DNA from: Pholiota molesta
Taxonomy: Eukaryota; Basidiomycota; Agaricomycetes; Agaricales; Strophariaceae
Direction of reading: 5' to 3'
NCBI GenBank assembly: GCA_014925825.1
Contig: JACGCK010000346.1
Span: 1 to 35,957, forward strand
Length of the DNA: 35,957 nucleotides
The translations under genes were made by a program, and so were the position numbers. Numbering within the stretch: position 1 is the first letter of the stretch; each line of letters starts with the position of its first letter. The notes under the pieces were generated by a model that had not been told where the DNA came from, searched no databases, and worked only from the letters and a program-made list of their open reading frames with translations. Below are positions 1 through 9,688 of the stretch, piece by piece.

Positions 1-1940
1 CCAGTCTTACCACAACCGTAGCACCGGATTTCCGCAGAGTCGTTAGTAGACTTCGACGTAGTACTCTTAATATCATTATTATTCCCATGAGATTTACTCT
101 GACCATCTCCGGATTTGCTGTAAGAAGAATGGTGACCACTCCTACTAGTATTACCATCTTTCTGATATTTATTACCCTTGAACCCATTCCTGGTCCCATC
201 AGCAGATCTCTCAGATGACTTGTTATTATCACGGTTCGAAGTACCTTTGCTACGCGAAGTGTCCTTATGATCGCGAGATTTATTGCTATATTCCTTACGA
301 TTTCTCTCCATCATATCGGCCATTTCGTGCCGCGTCGCGACAGCCACGACTTCGTCCCAAGAAGCCTCCTTGAAATCTAAACCTTCCTTCCAAAGAGCAG
401 TCTGTAGTTCTGTTCTCAGACCATTCCATAATTTATCAACTCGTTGCTGTTCATTGGAAGTACCAATAACTCTGAATAATAAGCTGACCTCGGCTGCAAA
501 AGCCTTGACCGTCATCGAGCCCTGAGTCAAATTGTCCAGTCTCCGACGTTGCTTCAACCGGTAATCCGGCGGGAAACAGTAGTCGTAGAGACCTTTGAAA
601 AAGTCCTCCAAGGCAAACAACGTCTCGCTAAGCATAACCGTAGTCGTAAAATATTTCGCGGCTTTACCTTGCAAGTAATCCCCGCACCGAATAACTTGTT
701 CCTCGGGCGGCAAACGAGCTTCGATACAGAAGCGCCTACACTGCATTACATACGTTGTATATTTAATTGCGTCTGCATCGCCATGATAAACGGTCGGCGT
801 CGTCGGCATGATCGCGCGGAAACGGCTGGGTGCCAAAGCAGTAGGCTGTTCAGGAGGGTTGTAAAGGTTGCTAGAGAAGTGAGCCTCTCTTCCCTGAGGA
901 GCCTGCTTAGCACCTATTTCCTCTAATAAATTCCTCCCAACTCTGCCATTTAACAAGCGCCCTACCATGCTATCCGGCGTCAATTGCGCGCTCGGTAATA
1001 ATGTACCCGAAGTTCGCGGCGCATTCTTTGGCGTCGAAGTTCCTTGCAATATAAATCTCTCAAATTCCTTAGACATAGGACTATCGGAAATGCGCTCGGT
1101 GTGTAAAATCTGCTCTTCCCGGCGCTTATTAAACTGATCCGCTTTTTCCTTTTCCTTTTGCCATTCCTCGAACAATTGACTCATACGTTCTTCATGGATA
1201 TTAATCCTGTCCGCGCGCTCTTCGGCCCCCCTTGTCTTGGGCGTCTGATGCGGCGGCTGATCTCTCACGGATTGTTCAAGCCTTTCGTTATCCCGCGTTA
1301 ACTCAGCAAATCGAACCCTCTGGGCCTCGGTGTTCAATTCATGCTCAGAGATTCCAACATTGCCCCATTCGGCGGGATCGATCGTTTTCCCCTTCGAGGA
1401 AATCTTACCTATATTCTCAGACTCACTGTCTGTGTCCACAAGATCATGGAACACAGTCTCATCTGGACTGTCCTCTCTCTCAGGTGTGTTTCTCTTTCCC
1501 TCGAGAGCTTCTAATCTAACCAATATTTGATTCATAAGTGGTAATAACATTCCCACCTGCTGTTTACTTTCCGCAACGGCCTCCATGGCCTTAACAAATT
1601 CCTCAGTACGTACTACCTGACCTTGACCTTGATCAGCACTATTACTCAACGGGGCCCGCCCTCCAGGCTGCGGCTCCTCCAACCGACGGTCGTTCTCAGA
1701 CGCACCGCGGCTATTTTCAGAACTGTGAGGGTCGTCACCCATCACATCATCACGCGCGCCTCCCTGGGCGGCTGTTATCGAGTTGGTGCCCACGACGCCG
1801 CCTGCCGCGGGTGTGGCCGCACCGGGATGGACAACACTGTCCTTCGACTGGGCACCGCCGACTTCCTCGATCGGTCCCAACCCCTCAACACTAGGGGTAC
1901 TTGGCTGCTTAGACTGCGAGCGCCCTCGTCTCACTGCCAT
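1..1940 (-). CDS. Gag polyprotein, partial (C-terminus off the window)
   Basis: Gag capsid protein of the Gypsy element, read on the minus strand from ATG at 1940-1938 and open to the window edge. It begins MAVRRGRSQ, has an acidic/Gln-rich N-terminal region, a retrotransposon gag domain (the stretch DFFKGLYDYCFPPDYRL lies near 570-620), a Ser/Lys/Asn-rich linker, and stops at the window edge just inside the CCHC zinc knuckle. Compared with the copy at 27264-29563 this one keeps CCC at 1551-1553, so its N-terminus and main body are in a single frame. It would assemble the virus-like particle. The start was chosen because the same ATG is present in both copies just after the leader. Confidence 0.88.
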   Translation of the reverse strand, partial: MAVRRGRSQSKQPSTPSVEGLGPIEEVGGAQSKDSVVHPGAATPAAGGVVGTNSITAAQGGARDDVMGDDPHSSENSRGASENDRRLEEPQPGGRAPLSNSADQGQGQVVRTEEFVKAMEAVAESKQQVGMLLPLMNQILVRLEALEGKRNTPEREDSPDETVFHDLVDTDSESENIGKISSKGKTIDPAEWGNVGISEHELNTEAQRVRFAELTRDNERLEQSVRDQPPHQTPKTRGAEERADRINIHEERMSQLFEEWQKEKEKADQFNKRREEQILHTERISDSPMSKEFERFILQGTSTPKNAPRTSGTLLPSAQLTPDSMVGRLLNGRVGRNLLEEIGAKQAPQGREAHFSSNLYNPPEQPTALAPSRFRAIMPTTPTVYHGDADAIKYTTYVMQCRRFCIEARLPPEEQVIRCGDYLQGKAAKYFTTTVMLSETLFALEDFFKGLYDYCFPPDYRLKQRRRLDNLTQGSMTVKAFAAEVSLLFRVIGTSNEQQRVDKLWNGLRTELQTALWKEGLDFKEASWDEVVAVATRHEMADMMERNRKEYSNKSRDHKDTSRSKGTSNRDNNKSSERSADGTRNGFKGNKYQKDGNTSRSGHHSSYSKSGDGQSKSHGNNNDIKSTTSKSTNDSAEIRCYGCGKT

Positions 1941-2046
1941 CACAGCACAGCAAAAGCTAAAATAAAGTTAGGGTTTTTAATTAATTGACTACTCACCTGG
2001 AAGTCCTGGTTGATCAGACCGGGGTTATCCAAGGCTCGACGTCGTC

Positions 2047-2053
2047 GACGAAG
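2047..2053. repeat. Target-site duplication of the palindromic element, left copy
   Basis: GACGAAG, repeated directly at 6834-6840. The intact leader at 29670-29676 has this sequence once, followed by TTAAATGAG, matching the sequence right of the second copy (TTAGATAAG). This fixes the insertion boundaries. Confidence 0.8.
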
Positions 2054-2096
2054 CAGCCTTGTCTGTTAAATTTCTACATGAAATCAGGTTAGTTAG

Positions 2097-3771
2097 CGAT
2101 ATAAAAATAGTGCATCCAGCTTCCTAACTGACGGGCACAGCCACTCCACCAAGCTGAGTTTGAAGACATTCCACTTTTGGCAGGTGGTCTATGCTGGTCA
2201 CTGGGGGCGGTGATGGTGATCACTGGAGGCTGTGCACTTGCTCACCATGCTCAACAGTGCCCAGCACTGCTCGTCGCTGTTGTCAGGGTCATCCCAAAGT
2301 GGAAATACCAAAAATAACATTTTTCCACTATTGGTGGGATTGCAGCTGGGCAGCTGGTCCGCTCTGTTTGGGGCCCTTTAGGACCATTTTATATCGATAG
2401 ATGCGGATTTTGATTCTGAATACAACCGTGAAATTTTCATATTAATAGCTGCAATGGTTGACGCGCTAGACGCGAATTACTGATGGCGTAAAATTAGCGC
2501 CCACAAAGAATATTGCTTTCCTCCGCAACCGCCCGGTCGTTTTGCATGATCTTAGGTGGTATCTAGAGCTATTAACCGTGCGCTTCGAACGCGTCCATGA
2601 TCGTAATTTTACGTCCCTTCCTCGCTCCGTAAAACGCTCCGGATATATTTACGCTCGCACCGCTTTACCGCCAGCTACGCTTTGAATATCCGCGCGCATA
2701 TTATATTGTAAAATAGGTTAATATCACACCTTTCCAACGGTACCCTACTCGTTTGTATTGGAACATTCTACGCGGCGTTATTCACGAAATGGTTGTTTAT
2801 TTATAGCAGGGGAACCACAAATCGCCTCAGCGAGCGCTTAGGTGTGTTGCCATCTGCTGAATTTATTGGATTTAATGACACATCGACTTTGGGGATCAGA
2901 CGCCGGGAAGGTACTGAAGCAGATGCTGGGCTGGCATGGATATTGGCTGGCTGGCAGGCATGATTCTATATTTAGTATTCGGGCCGAGCACGTGTCTGTT
3001 GGCTGCATGCCCCGTATATGCACCTGGGTTGGCCCGCTCAATATTGGGCGCTTAGACGCCATAATATACAGAAAGGTTCGGAATTTTACACTGATTTCGA
3101 ATCTAAAAATTTTATATCAATAGCTGCATTCGTTAGGGCGCTAGAAGCGAATTACTGATGGCGCTTAAAATGCGCCCACAAAAGATGGCTTGTTTCTCAT
3201 GAACCGGCGCTCCGTTTTGCATAATCTAAATTGGAGTGTATAGATATTAAGAAGATCTTTCGAACGCGCTACTGATCATAATTTTCCGTTCCTTCCCTGG
3301 CACAGAATACGGCCCGCACTATTCTGCACTCCAGAATTAATAGCATGGGCTAGGCATTGAATATAAATGCGCTACGTTCCCATAAAATAGCTGAATACGA
3401 GGTCTTTCGAACGCGTGTATATGCACTTTTATTGAATAACATCCCATAGCTCCAGAAAGGAATTGATTGTGCGTTAAATAATGTGGGAACCGCATACCGC
3501 GCCAGCGCGTATTTAGGCGCGTTGGAATCGCCTGATTTTACTGGATTTAATGACGCCTTCATTATGGCATTCGGAGGCCGGGATGGTAGTGAACCAGACA
3601 TGGGGCAGGTATGGATATTGCCTTGCTGGCCGGAATGGTACTATTTTTAGGCCTGCCGTGCTCGGCATCGCCCAATTCGGGCGTAGAATAGTGGCACCCT
3701 CCCCCTCCCCCCAATATTGAAAATTCGATTCCTCCCTCAATTCCTGTTCAATCCCTTCGTTCTTTTTTGTA
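2097..3771 (+). repeat. Left arm of the identical inverted-repeat tract
   Basis: About 1675 bp that reappear inverted at 5117-6790. Several stretches compared by eye (for example 2101-2600, 2838-3120 and 3350-3771) are identical, except AAAAA near 3104-3113 against AAAA in the partner. Identity ends abruptly at 3771, after the sequence TCTTTTTTGTA, and outward at 2097. No credible gene is present; the short open frames occur in mirrored pairs and are incidental. Confidence 0.9.
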
Positions 3772-5116
3772 TTATTTTATATAAATACGGTACTATATGC
3801 CTATGCCATTAATACATTATTGTAGTGCATGCAGCATGTCTTATCTTAATATCGCTCTTTTTTCAGTATTACATTGGGGCTTTTCACTGCATTTGGGATG
3901 CTTATTAGCATATATAAAGCCGTGAATAGGTAGAGGTACATATTTAACACATATTCTGGTAGCTTAGCACCAATATAAATGCTGCTCTATTGGTATACAC
4001 ACATAAAAGATGAATTTGGTTACTTTCTCCTTGATATACTCATATCTCAGCCAATATTGTCACTACGGACAGACCCAAGCGTGCGTCAAAACGGCAACAG
4101 GCATATTAAATATTGACTTATACAGTATTCTGACACACACCAATTACTCCTGTGATCACACCAGAATGATTAAATACAATAAAACCTGAACAATATTGCC
4201 CTGTGAATGTAGTTATGTGTCTAAAATTACACGACTTTCGAGGAGTACTCTATAATATAGCTAAATTACCTTGCCAAAATTTAAAAGACCAGTACAAGAG
4301 TTGCGACCTCTAGATACTAAAAGATCGCAAAATTCTTCGATTTCTTGAAAATGTCAGTAGATTCATGCATATCTATATACTGTTACTACTCCAAATATAG
4401 TGTAATATGCTTATTATGACTACTAGACACCAATATCACTTAATATAGGCATTTATAAAAAAGTTATCCATGAGAGCATATTCTAGACCACTTGGAGTGT
4501 TTAGATCATAGGGATATCTATGAATCAAGTCATACATAAAAAATGTGTGGGTAGGTCGCAACATATTTGGCTCTGTAGGGTGCAGTTCTTACTCTCCTTG
4601 TCTACCTTTTGGATATGTTGGGTGGTCTATATTGTAATATACTCACACCGAATACCACAATATTCCGAGCATAACTGAATGTGCCAGATGTATATTTCAT
4701 GTTTTGTGCGAGATTTAATCATTCTGCTGATATAATGAATAGAATGCATTTAGAGAACAATCGTCGATTAATAGAGTTGGAAGCAGCATAATTAAGATGT
4801 AAATGAGCTTTAAACATGCTTGTAGCTACAGTACTGGGTGAGATATGAGTACATCAAGCAGAAGGTACCCCAATCTATCCTTTATGGGTGTAAACCTATA
4901 GGAAGGCATTTATATTAGTGTTAGACTACCAGGAACTGTGCTAGGTATGTACCCGCAACTATTTACCGTTTTATATATGCCAATAAGCAACCCAAATGCG
5001 GTGAAAGACCCCAATGTACCATTCAAAATAGAGAGATATCAAAATAACACATGCTGCATGCATTAGAATAATGTATCAGTAGCCTAATCGTATAGTACTC
5101 TATTTATATAGAATAT
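3772..5116. repeat. Diverged inner arms and centre of the palindrome
   Basis: AT-rich core. Inverted homology continues but is clearly weaker: left ACATTGGGGCTTTTCACTGC (from 3871) corresponds to right, reverse-complemented, ACATTGGGGTCTTTCACCGC. Matching blocks can be followed to about 4380-4510, so the palindrome has almost no unique spacer. No ORF of interest. Confidence 0.75.
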
Positions 5117-6790
5117 TACAAAAAAGAACGAAGGGATTGAACAGGAATTGAGGGAGGAATCGAATTTTCAATATTGGGGGGAGGGGGAGGGTGCCACTAT
5201 TCTACGCCCGAATTGGGCGATGCCGAGCACGGCAGGCCTAAAAATAGTACCATTCCGGCCAGCAAGGCAATATCCATACCTGCCCCATGTCTGGTTCACT
5301 ACCATCCCGGCCTCCGAATGCCATAATGAAGGCGTCATTAAATCCAGTAAAATCAGGCGATTCCAACGCGCCTAAATACGCGCTGGCGCGGTATGCGGTT
5401 CCCACATTATTTAACGCACAATCAATTCCTTTCTGGAGCTATGGGATGTTATTCAATAAAAGTGCATATACACGCGTTCGAAAGACCTCGTATTCAGCTA
5501 TTTTATGGGAACGTAGCGCATTTATATTCAATGCCTAGCCCATGCTATTAATTCTGGAGTGCAGAATAGTGCGGGCCGTATTCTGTGCCAGGGAAGGAAC
5601 GGAAAATTATGATCAGTAGCGCGTTCGAAAGATCTTCTTAATATCTATACACTCCAATTTAGATTATGCAAAACGGAGCGCCGGTTCATGAGAAACAAGC
5701 CATCTTTTGTGGGCGCATTTTAAGCGCCATCAGTAATTCGCTTCTAGCGCCCTAACGAATGCAGCTATTGATATAAAATTTTAGATTCGAAATCAGTGTA
5801 AAATTCCGAACCTTTCTGTATATTATGGCGTCTAAGCGCCCAATATTGAGCGGGCCAACCCAGGTGCATATACGGGGCATGCAGCCAACAGACACGTGCT
5901 CGGCCCGAATACTAAATATAGAATCATGCCTGCCAGCCAGCCAATATCCATGCCAGCCCAGCATCTGCTTCAGTACCTTCCCGGCGTCTGATCCCCAAAG
6001 TCGATGTGTCATTAAATCCAATAAATTCAGCAGATGGCAACACACCTAAGCGCTCGCTGAGGCGATTTGTGGTTCCCCTGCTATAAATAAACAACCATTT
6101 CGTGAATAACGCCGCGTAGAATGTTCCAATACAAACGAGTAGGGTACCGTTGGAAAGGTGTGATATTAACCTATTTTACAATATAATATGCGCGCGGATA
6201 TTCAAAGCGTAGCTGGCGGTAAAGCGGTGCGAGCGTAAATATATCCGGAGCGTTTTACGGAGCGAGGAAGGGACGTAAAATTACGATCATGGACGCGTTC
6301 GAAGCGCACGGTTAATAGCTCTAGATACCACCTAAGATCATGCAAAACGACCGGGCGGTTGCGGAGGAAAGCAATATTCTTTGTGGGCGCTAATTTTACG
6401 CCATCAGTAATTCGCGTCTAGCGCGTCAACCATTGCAGCTATTAATATGAAAATTTCACGGTTGTATTCAGAATCAAAATCCGCATCTATCGATATAAAA
6501 TGGTCCTAAAGGGCCCCAAACAGAGCGGACCAGCTGCCCAGCTGCAATCCCACCAATAGTGGAAAAATGTTATTTTTGGTATTTCCACTTTGGGATGACC
6601 CTGACAACAGCGACGAGCAGTGCTGGGCACTGTTGAGCATGGTGAGCAAGTGCACAGCCTCCAGTGATCACCATCACCGCCCCCAGTGACCAGCATAGAC
6701 CACCTGCCAAAAGTGGAATGTCTTCAAACTCAGCTTGGTGGAGTGGCTGTGCCCGTCAGTTAGGAAGCTGGATGCACTATTTTTATATCG
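5117..6790 (-). repeat. Right arm of the identical inverted-repeat tract
   Basis: Inverted partner of 2097-3771, 1674 bp. The positional sum is 8887 in the outer part and 8888 in the inner part, consistent with one single-base indel between them. Confidence 0.9.
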
Positions 6791-6833
6791 TCAATCTAGT
6801 CTGATTCATGCATGAGATTGACAGACACAAGTG

Positions 6834-6840
6834 GACGAAG
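6834..6840. repeat. Target-site duplication of the palindromic element, right copy
   Basis: GACGAAG, second copy. The Gypsy leader resumes immediately after it. Confidence 0.8.
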
Positions 6841-6903
6841 TTAGATAAGTAAGCTCGGGGTGTTCCCGTAGAGTATCGAACCGATTCTCTCTTGTCAAAA
6901 ATA
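6841..6903 (-). other. Gypsy leader / primer-binding region with hairpin
   Basis: Sequence directly inside the 5' LTR, shared with 29677-29739. It contains an inverted repeat, AGAG-T-ATCG / CGAT-T-CTCT around the loop AAC (near 6855-6875). A canonical TGG-starting primer-binding site next to the LTR is not obvious, so the primer tRNA is not assigned. Confidence 0.5.
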
Positions 6904-7184
6904 TGTGACAAGGCGTGTTCCCACGAGTCTTGCCACACGAGAACCCAAAAGACAGTTGAAGAGCTGAATTCCAGGCCGACTATCTACGTACACCAAGTCG
7001 GCCTTAAATACTCTACGGATGTCTAATACGTCATAACTAGATAGTTTTTAAACATAAGGTTTTTCGGAATATGGAGAGAGTGGGGAGTGTAAACAAAACG
7101 AAAGAAACAAATAAAAAAGTTCTAAGTCAATAAGATAAGATAAGATAAAGGGTCGTGCTGTGAGGTCGCTAGCGATCCGTCACA
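6904..7184 (-). repeat. 5' LTR of the left Gypsy element
   Basis: A 281-bp LTR running TGTGACA...TGTCACA-like (TG at 6904, CA at 7184). Near-identical copies lie at 20887-21166 and 29740-30018. It holds a 9-bp inverted repeat AGGCCGACT/AGTCGGCCT (6973-6981 and 6996-7004) and a run of ATAAG repeats near 7130-7147. It is followed by AAGGC (7185-7189). Confidence 0.92.
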
Positions 7185-7510
7185 AAGGCGCAGCAGTGGG
7201 GACAAAGCCGGACTTACGTACCGTGCCCGCGTGTTGCTCTCCTTGCTGAACAACTGTCACCATACATATTGAATACTCCGGAGTCTCATTTATCATTTAT
7301 GTACAAACGCGGTTCACATGGTACACGGCTTCCCGAAGCGCAGTCTTCAGTGATGTGCACCGCCCAGCACGGCGCGCTAAGTCATCTTGACCAAGAACCG
7401 CCACCTTCGCCTGAGGGAGAAAGGAAGCTCTCAGTGAACTCGCATCTTCCTTTGCCGCTGCAACCACCGCCCACCGCGTCTACAGGGACGCGTCGACGAA
7501 GCACCCCATC
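7185..7510. other. Intergenic / upstream region of the DUF7330-like gene
   Basis: Unique DNA between the LTR and the first host gene. An 81-codon open frame at 7269-7514 overlaps the start of the gene but lacks recognisable features; it is probably leader. No clear TATA box was seen. Confidence 0.4.
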
Positions 7511-9347
7511 ATGATCGTCCTGGAGGATACCCCTAAAACACCAATCACGGAGGAGGGCGAAGTGCAGGAGCGGTCCCCCCAGCCGTCCGTGTCTCACTAC
7601 ACCCCACTGCATCCCGATAGCCCGCCTGCGTATTATGGACCCGGCACGAGCTCGCCTTATCTGCCACAGAGTATTCCCCAAGGCCAAGGACCGTATCCTG
7701 TGGAAGGATCGACAGACCGCTATGGGCGGTCGCCAGCGCGGCGATTTTTTCGCGCCTTTATCGTCGCGTGGATCGTATGGGCCCTCATAGCGTTGTCCAT
7801 ACGGAGCCTTGTCGCGCTCGCTCGTCGGATTTCCAATGGGGAGAATGGCCGCAAGGTGAACATTAGCATCTTTGCGAGCGACTGGATAGCAATGACATAA
7901 CCACCGCTGTAAGTAGATGGATCCGCAGTTTGATTATGATGTTCCTCCAGGAATTGTACTCTCTGCTTGCGTGCCGGGCGGCGAATGGTCTCGCCAAATG
8001 TATCCAGAGGAAGCCCAGACAGGAACGGGCTTCTGGACATCGTGGAGAAGGCCGCCTCCGGGTGCGCCGTCGGCGGCAGAGGCGACATTCGACCTTCCAC
8101 TTGAATACGCCAGAATTTTCCTCATGGCCCGCGGCCAACTTTCCTCTGGCATCGTCGACGTCATCACATCCTCCACGCAGCCCTCGAATACTGTGTCAGT
8201 TCGCGTGCACATCCAATACGCGCGCGACGAGGCTCACAACCTGGCCAAGGTGTGCAAGCTGGCGCGGAACGCCGGGCAAGCGCCCGAAGGCGTAGGCATC
8301 TTCGTGAGTCCTGATTGCTCCCTCTTTGTTCGAAATAGGTTGGGCGCTACTACTTACAATCCCTTTTTGTAGACGCCCAGATGGCGAGATGGTCGCCGGA
8401 GAGAGGGGATGGTCTTTCAGACCACTGTCGTCCTTCCGGAAGCTGCAACGCATGATGCGCCTCTGTTCGTGCGCGGGCTCGAGATAGACGCGCCCAATTT
8501 CGTGTATCGATTCGCGGACATGAACGAAAAAATTAACTTTGGATCTTTGGAGCTGAGGGGTTCGAACCAGCCCATTGACGTTAGAGTGGGTGCACCTCGA
8601 TTTGCTCGCCTTGGATCTATTTCTCATCTTTTTCCGACATCATTCTATCCTCATCTTCTCAGTCATTGAGCGCGACAATCGTGGACGTTAGGACTAAGAA
8701 TGGATATATCAAAGGGGTCTTCAACACGACGAAATCCCTCGTGCTGGAAGCGACTAACACCCCCATCGAAGTCGATGTGGGTATGCGCAGTGCAGAAGGC
8801 AGCAAGCCAACATTCAACGCACGTACCAGTAACGGGTACGCACGACGTTCTACCCACTGTAATCCCATAACTCACCGGTTTTCCCACATCCAGCCCCATC
8901 GACGCCGCGATAAGCCTCCTCACCGACTCGCCGCACAGCGGCGGCGGCACATACACCGTCACCACCGCCTCCTCCAATGGCGCCCTCCAGCTCCAGTTCC
9001 CCGCGCAGCCCGTCGGCGCCGCGCTGCGCCTGATCGCCAGCACCACCAACGGGCCCGCGCGCGTCCGGCTCCACCCGGCGTACGAGGGCGACTTCCGGCT
9101 GCAGTCCACCGCGGCGGCCGCCGTGCGCGAGGGGCGCGGCGTGGAGGACCCGAGCGGCGCGGGCAGGCGGCGGCTGGTCGACTACGCGGGGGGGACGCCT
9201 GGGGACACGCGCGTCGTGACGGGGAGTGTGCGGTGGGACGCGGTGGGGGCGAGGGGGGCGGCGCGGCCGGGGGTCGGTGCGCCTGGGCATGGGGACGGCC
9301 GGGTGATGGTGAGCAATACGAACGCGCCGCTGACGCTTGAGCTGTGA
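7511..9347 (+). CDS. Membrane-anchored DUF7330-like (adhesin-like) protein, five exons
   Basis: Predicted exons 7511-7855, 7917-8303, 8373-8585, 8663-8835 and 8894-9347, about 523 residues. All four introns are GT-AG, 58-77 nt, and keep the frame (phases 0, 0, 0, 2). The N-terminus is Pro/Ser-rich and cytosol-like; one membrane segment follows at about residues 81-101 (RAFIVAWIVWALIALSI) with flanking arginines. The C-terminal part has repeated Asn-Gly/Asn-Ala-Pro turns (RTKNGYIKGVFN, ATNTPIEVDV, STTNGPARV, SNTNAPLTLEL), typical of the beta-repeat DUF7330 proteins abundant in Agaricomycetes; their function is unknown. The last exon is very GC-rich. An alternative last intron starting at GTGAGT (9344) and ending near 9384 would replace the final residues. 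Confidence 0.82.
7856..7916 (+). other. Intron 1 of the DUF7330-like gene
   Basis: 61 nt, GTGAAC...GTAAGTAG. Splicing joins the frame ending NGENGRK to MDPQFDYDVPPG without a shift. Confidence 0.75.
8304..8372 (+). other. Intron 2 of the DUF7330-like gene
   Basis: 69 nt, GTGAGT...TTTTTGTAG. It joins GVGIF to TPRWRDGRRR in phase 0. Confidence 0.8.
8586..8662 (+). other. Intron 3 of the DUF7330-like gene
   Basis: 77 nt, GTGGGT...CTTCTCAG, phase 0; joins PIDVR to SLSATIVDVR. Confidence 0.72.
8836..8893 (+). other. Intron 4 of the DUF7330-like gene
   Basis: 58 nt, GTACGC...CATCCAG, phase 2; joins RTSNG to PIDAAISLL. Confidence 0.78.
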
Positions 9348-9431
9348 GTATGGAGTAAGCGACGTGTCTGTTTTGTTTTCTAGGATACTGGGGATGTCGA
9401 TGAGGATGGACATTGAAGATCTAGCACCCGA

Positions 9432-9557
9432 ATATCTATGTTTGTATCACACTTGTAATTTTAATGTTATCTCTATTTATGACAGTAAGGAAGAAGGACA
9501 GAGTGAGATCAATTGTCTGCCAGATCGCTGAGGGTATATTCTACATAAAGCCCCGGC
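9432..9557 (-). pseudogene. Relic of an F-box gene 3' end
   Basis: Read on the minus strand this encodes GLYVEYTLSDLADN followed by a stop. It matches the last codons of the F-box gene at 11442-12929 (GLYVEYTPRDLADS) and its 3' flank (to about 11357), roughly 85 percent identical by eye. Homology ends near 9557, so only the tail and downstream sequence remain. It lies between two convergent genes. It is a dead duplicate fragment, or a duplicated 3'-processing region. Confidence 0.7.
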
Positions 9558-9688
9558 TATTCAAACTGTAGTCCTCGGACAAGGTCACCTTCGAGAACCA
9601 TCCCAGGATCTCCGTTAATTACATTGTTCAGAGATTTTTACGCAAGTTCTTACGCAGATCATGACTTAGGACTTAGGAAATGATACTG

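Larger units (their letters stand above)
2054..6833. mobile_element. 4.78-kb palindromic TIR element (hAT-like or foldback), non-autonomous
   Basis: An insertion in the Gypsy leader, recognised because the uninterrupted leader exists at 29640-29720. Flanks carry a 7-bp direct repeat GACGAAG (2047-2053 and 6834-6840); an 8-bp version would have one mismatch. The ends form diverged inverted termini (left CAGCCTTGTCTGT, right read inward CACTTGTGTCTGT). The whole element is inverted-repeat DNA centred near 4444: arms 2097-3771 and 5117-6790 look identical apart from one A-run indel, while the inner arms (3772 to about 5116) are only roughly three-quarters identical. No transposase-length ORF is present. 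CAG-type ends and a 7-8 bp duplication suggest hAT, but a foldback element is equally possible. Confidence 0.82.
1..7184 (-). mobile_element. Partial Ty3/Gypsy chromovirus, 5' part (gag, leader, 5' LTR)
   Basis: This is the 5' portion of a minus-strand LTR retrotransposon; the rest lies left of the window. Positions 1-2053 match 27625-29676 (second copy in this window) with one visible indel near 1551-1553. The order read on the minus strand is 5' LTR (7184-6904), leader, gag start at 1940, and gag running off the left edge inside its zinc knuckle. The leader is interrupted by a 4.78-kb palindromic element at 2054-6833. The LTR is followed by AAGGC, which also precedes the LTR at 20887. Family assignment rests on the full-length copy at 20887-30018. 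Confidence 0.93.

Noticed and set aside
549..1519. Plus-strand open frames antisense to gag
   Set aside because: Shadows of the conserved minus-strand gag; they recur at 28173-29143 for the same reason.
2838..3062. Short mirrored open frames in the palindrome arms (also 3350-3740, 5148-5538 and 5825-6049)
   Set aside because: They come in identical mirrored pairs on opposite strands only because the arms are identical; no domains, no start context, and the related tandem units do not preserve them.
6855..6876. tRNA gene or T-arm (GGTTCGATAC on the minus strand)
   Set aside because: No acceptor, D or anticodon arms around it; it is part of a retroelement leader hairpin.
7130..7148. ATAAG repeats as a CRISPR-like or telomeric array
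   Set aside because: Only a few copies of a 5-bp word inside a known LTR, present in all three LTR copies.
7269..7514. Possible small gene upstream of the DUF7330-like gene
   Set aside because: Overlaps the next start, no recognisable features; more likely leader sequence.
8850..9413. 187-codon minus-strand frame opposite the DUF7330-like gene
   Set aside because: Arg/Pro/His-rich antisense shadow of a GC-rich exon.
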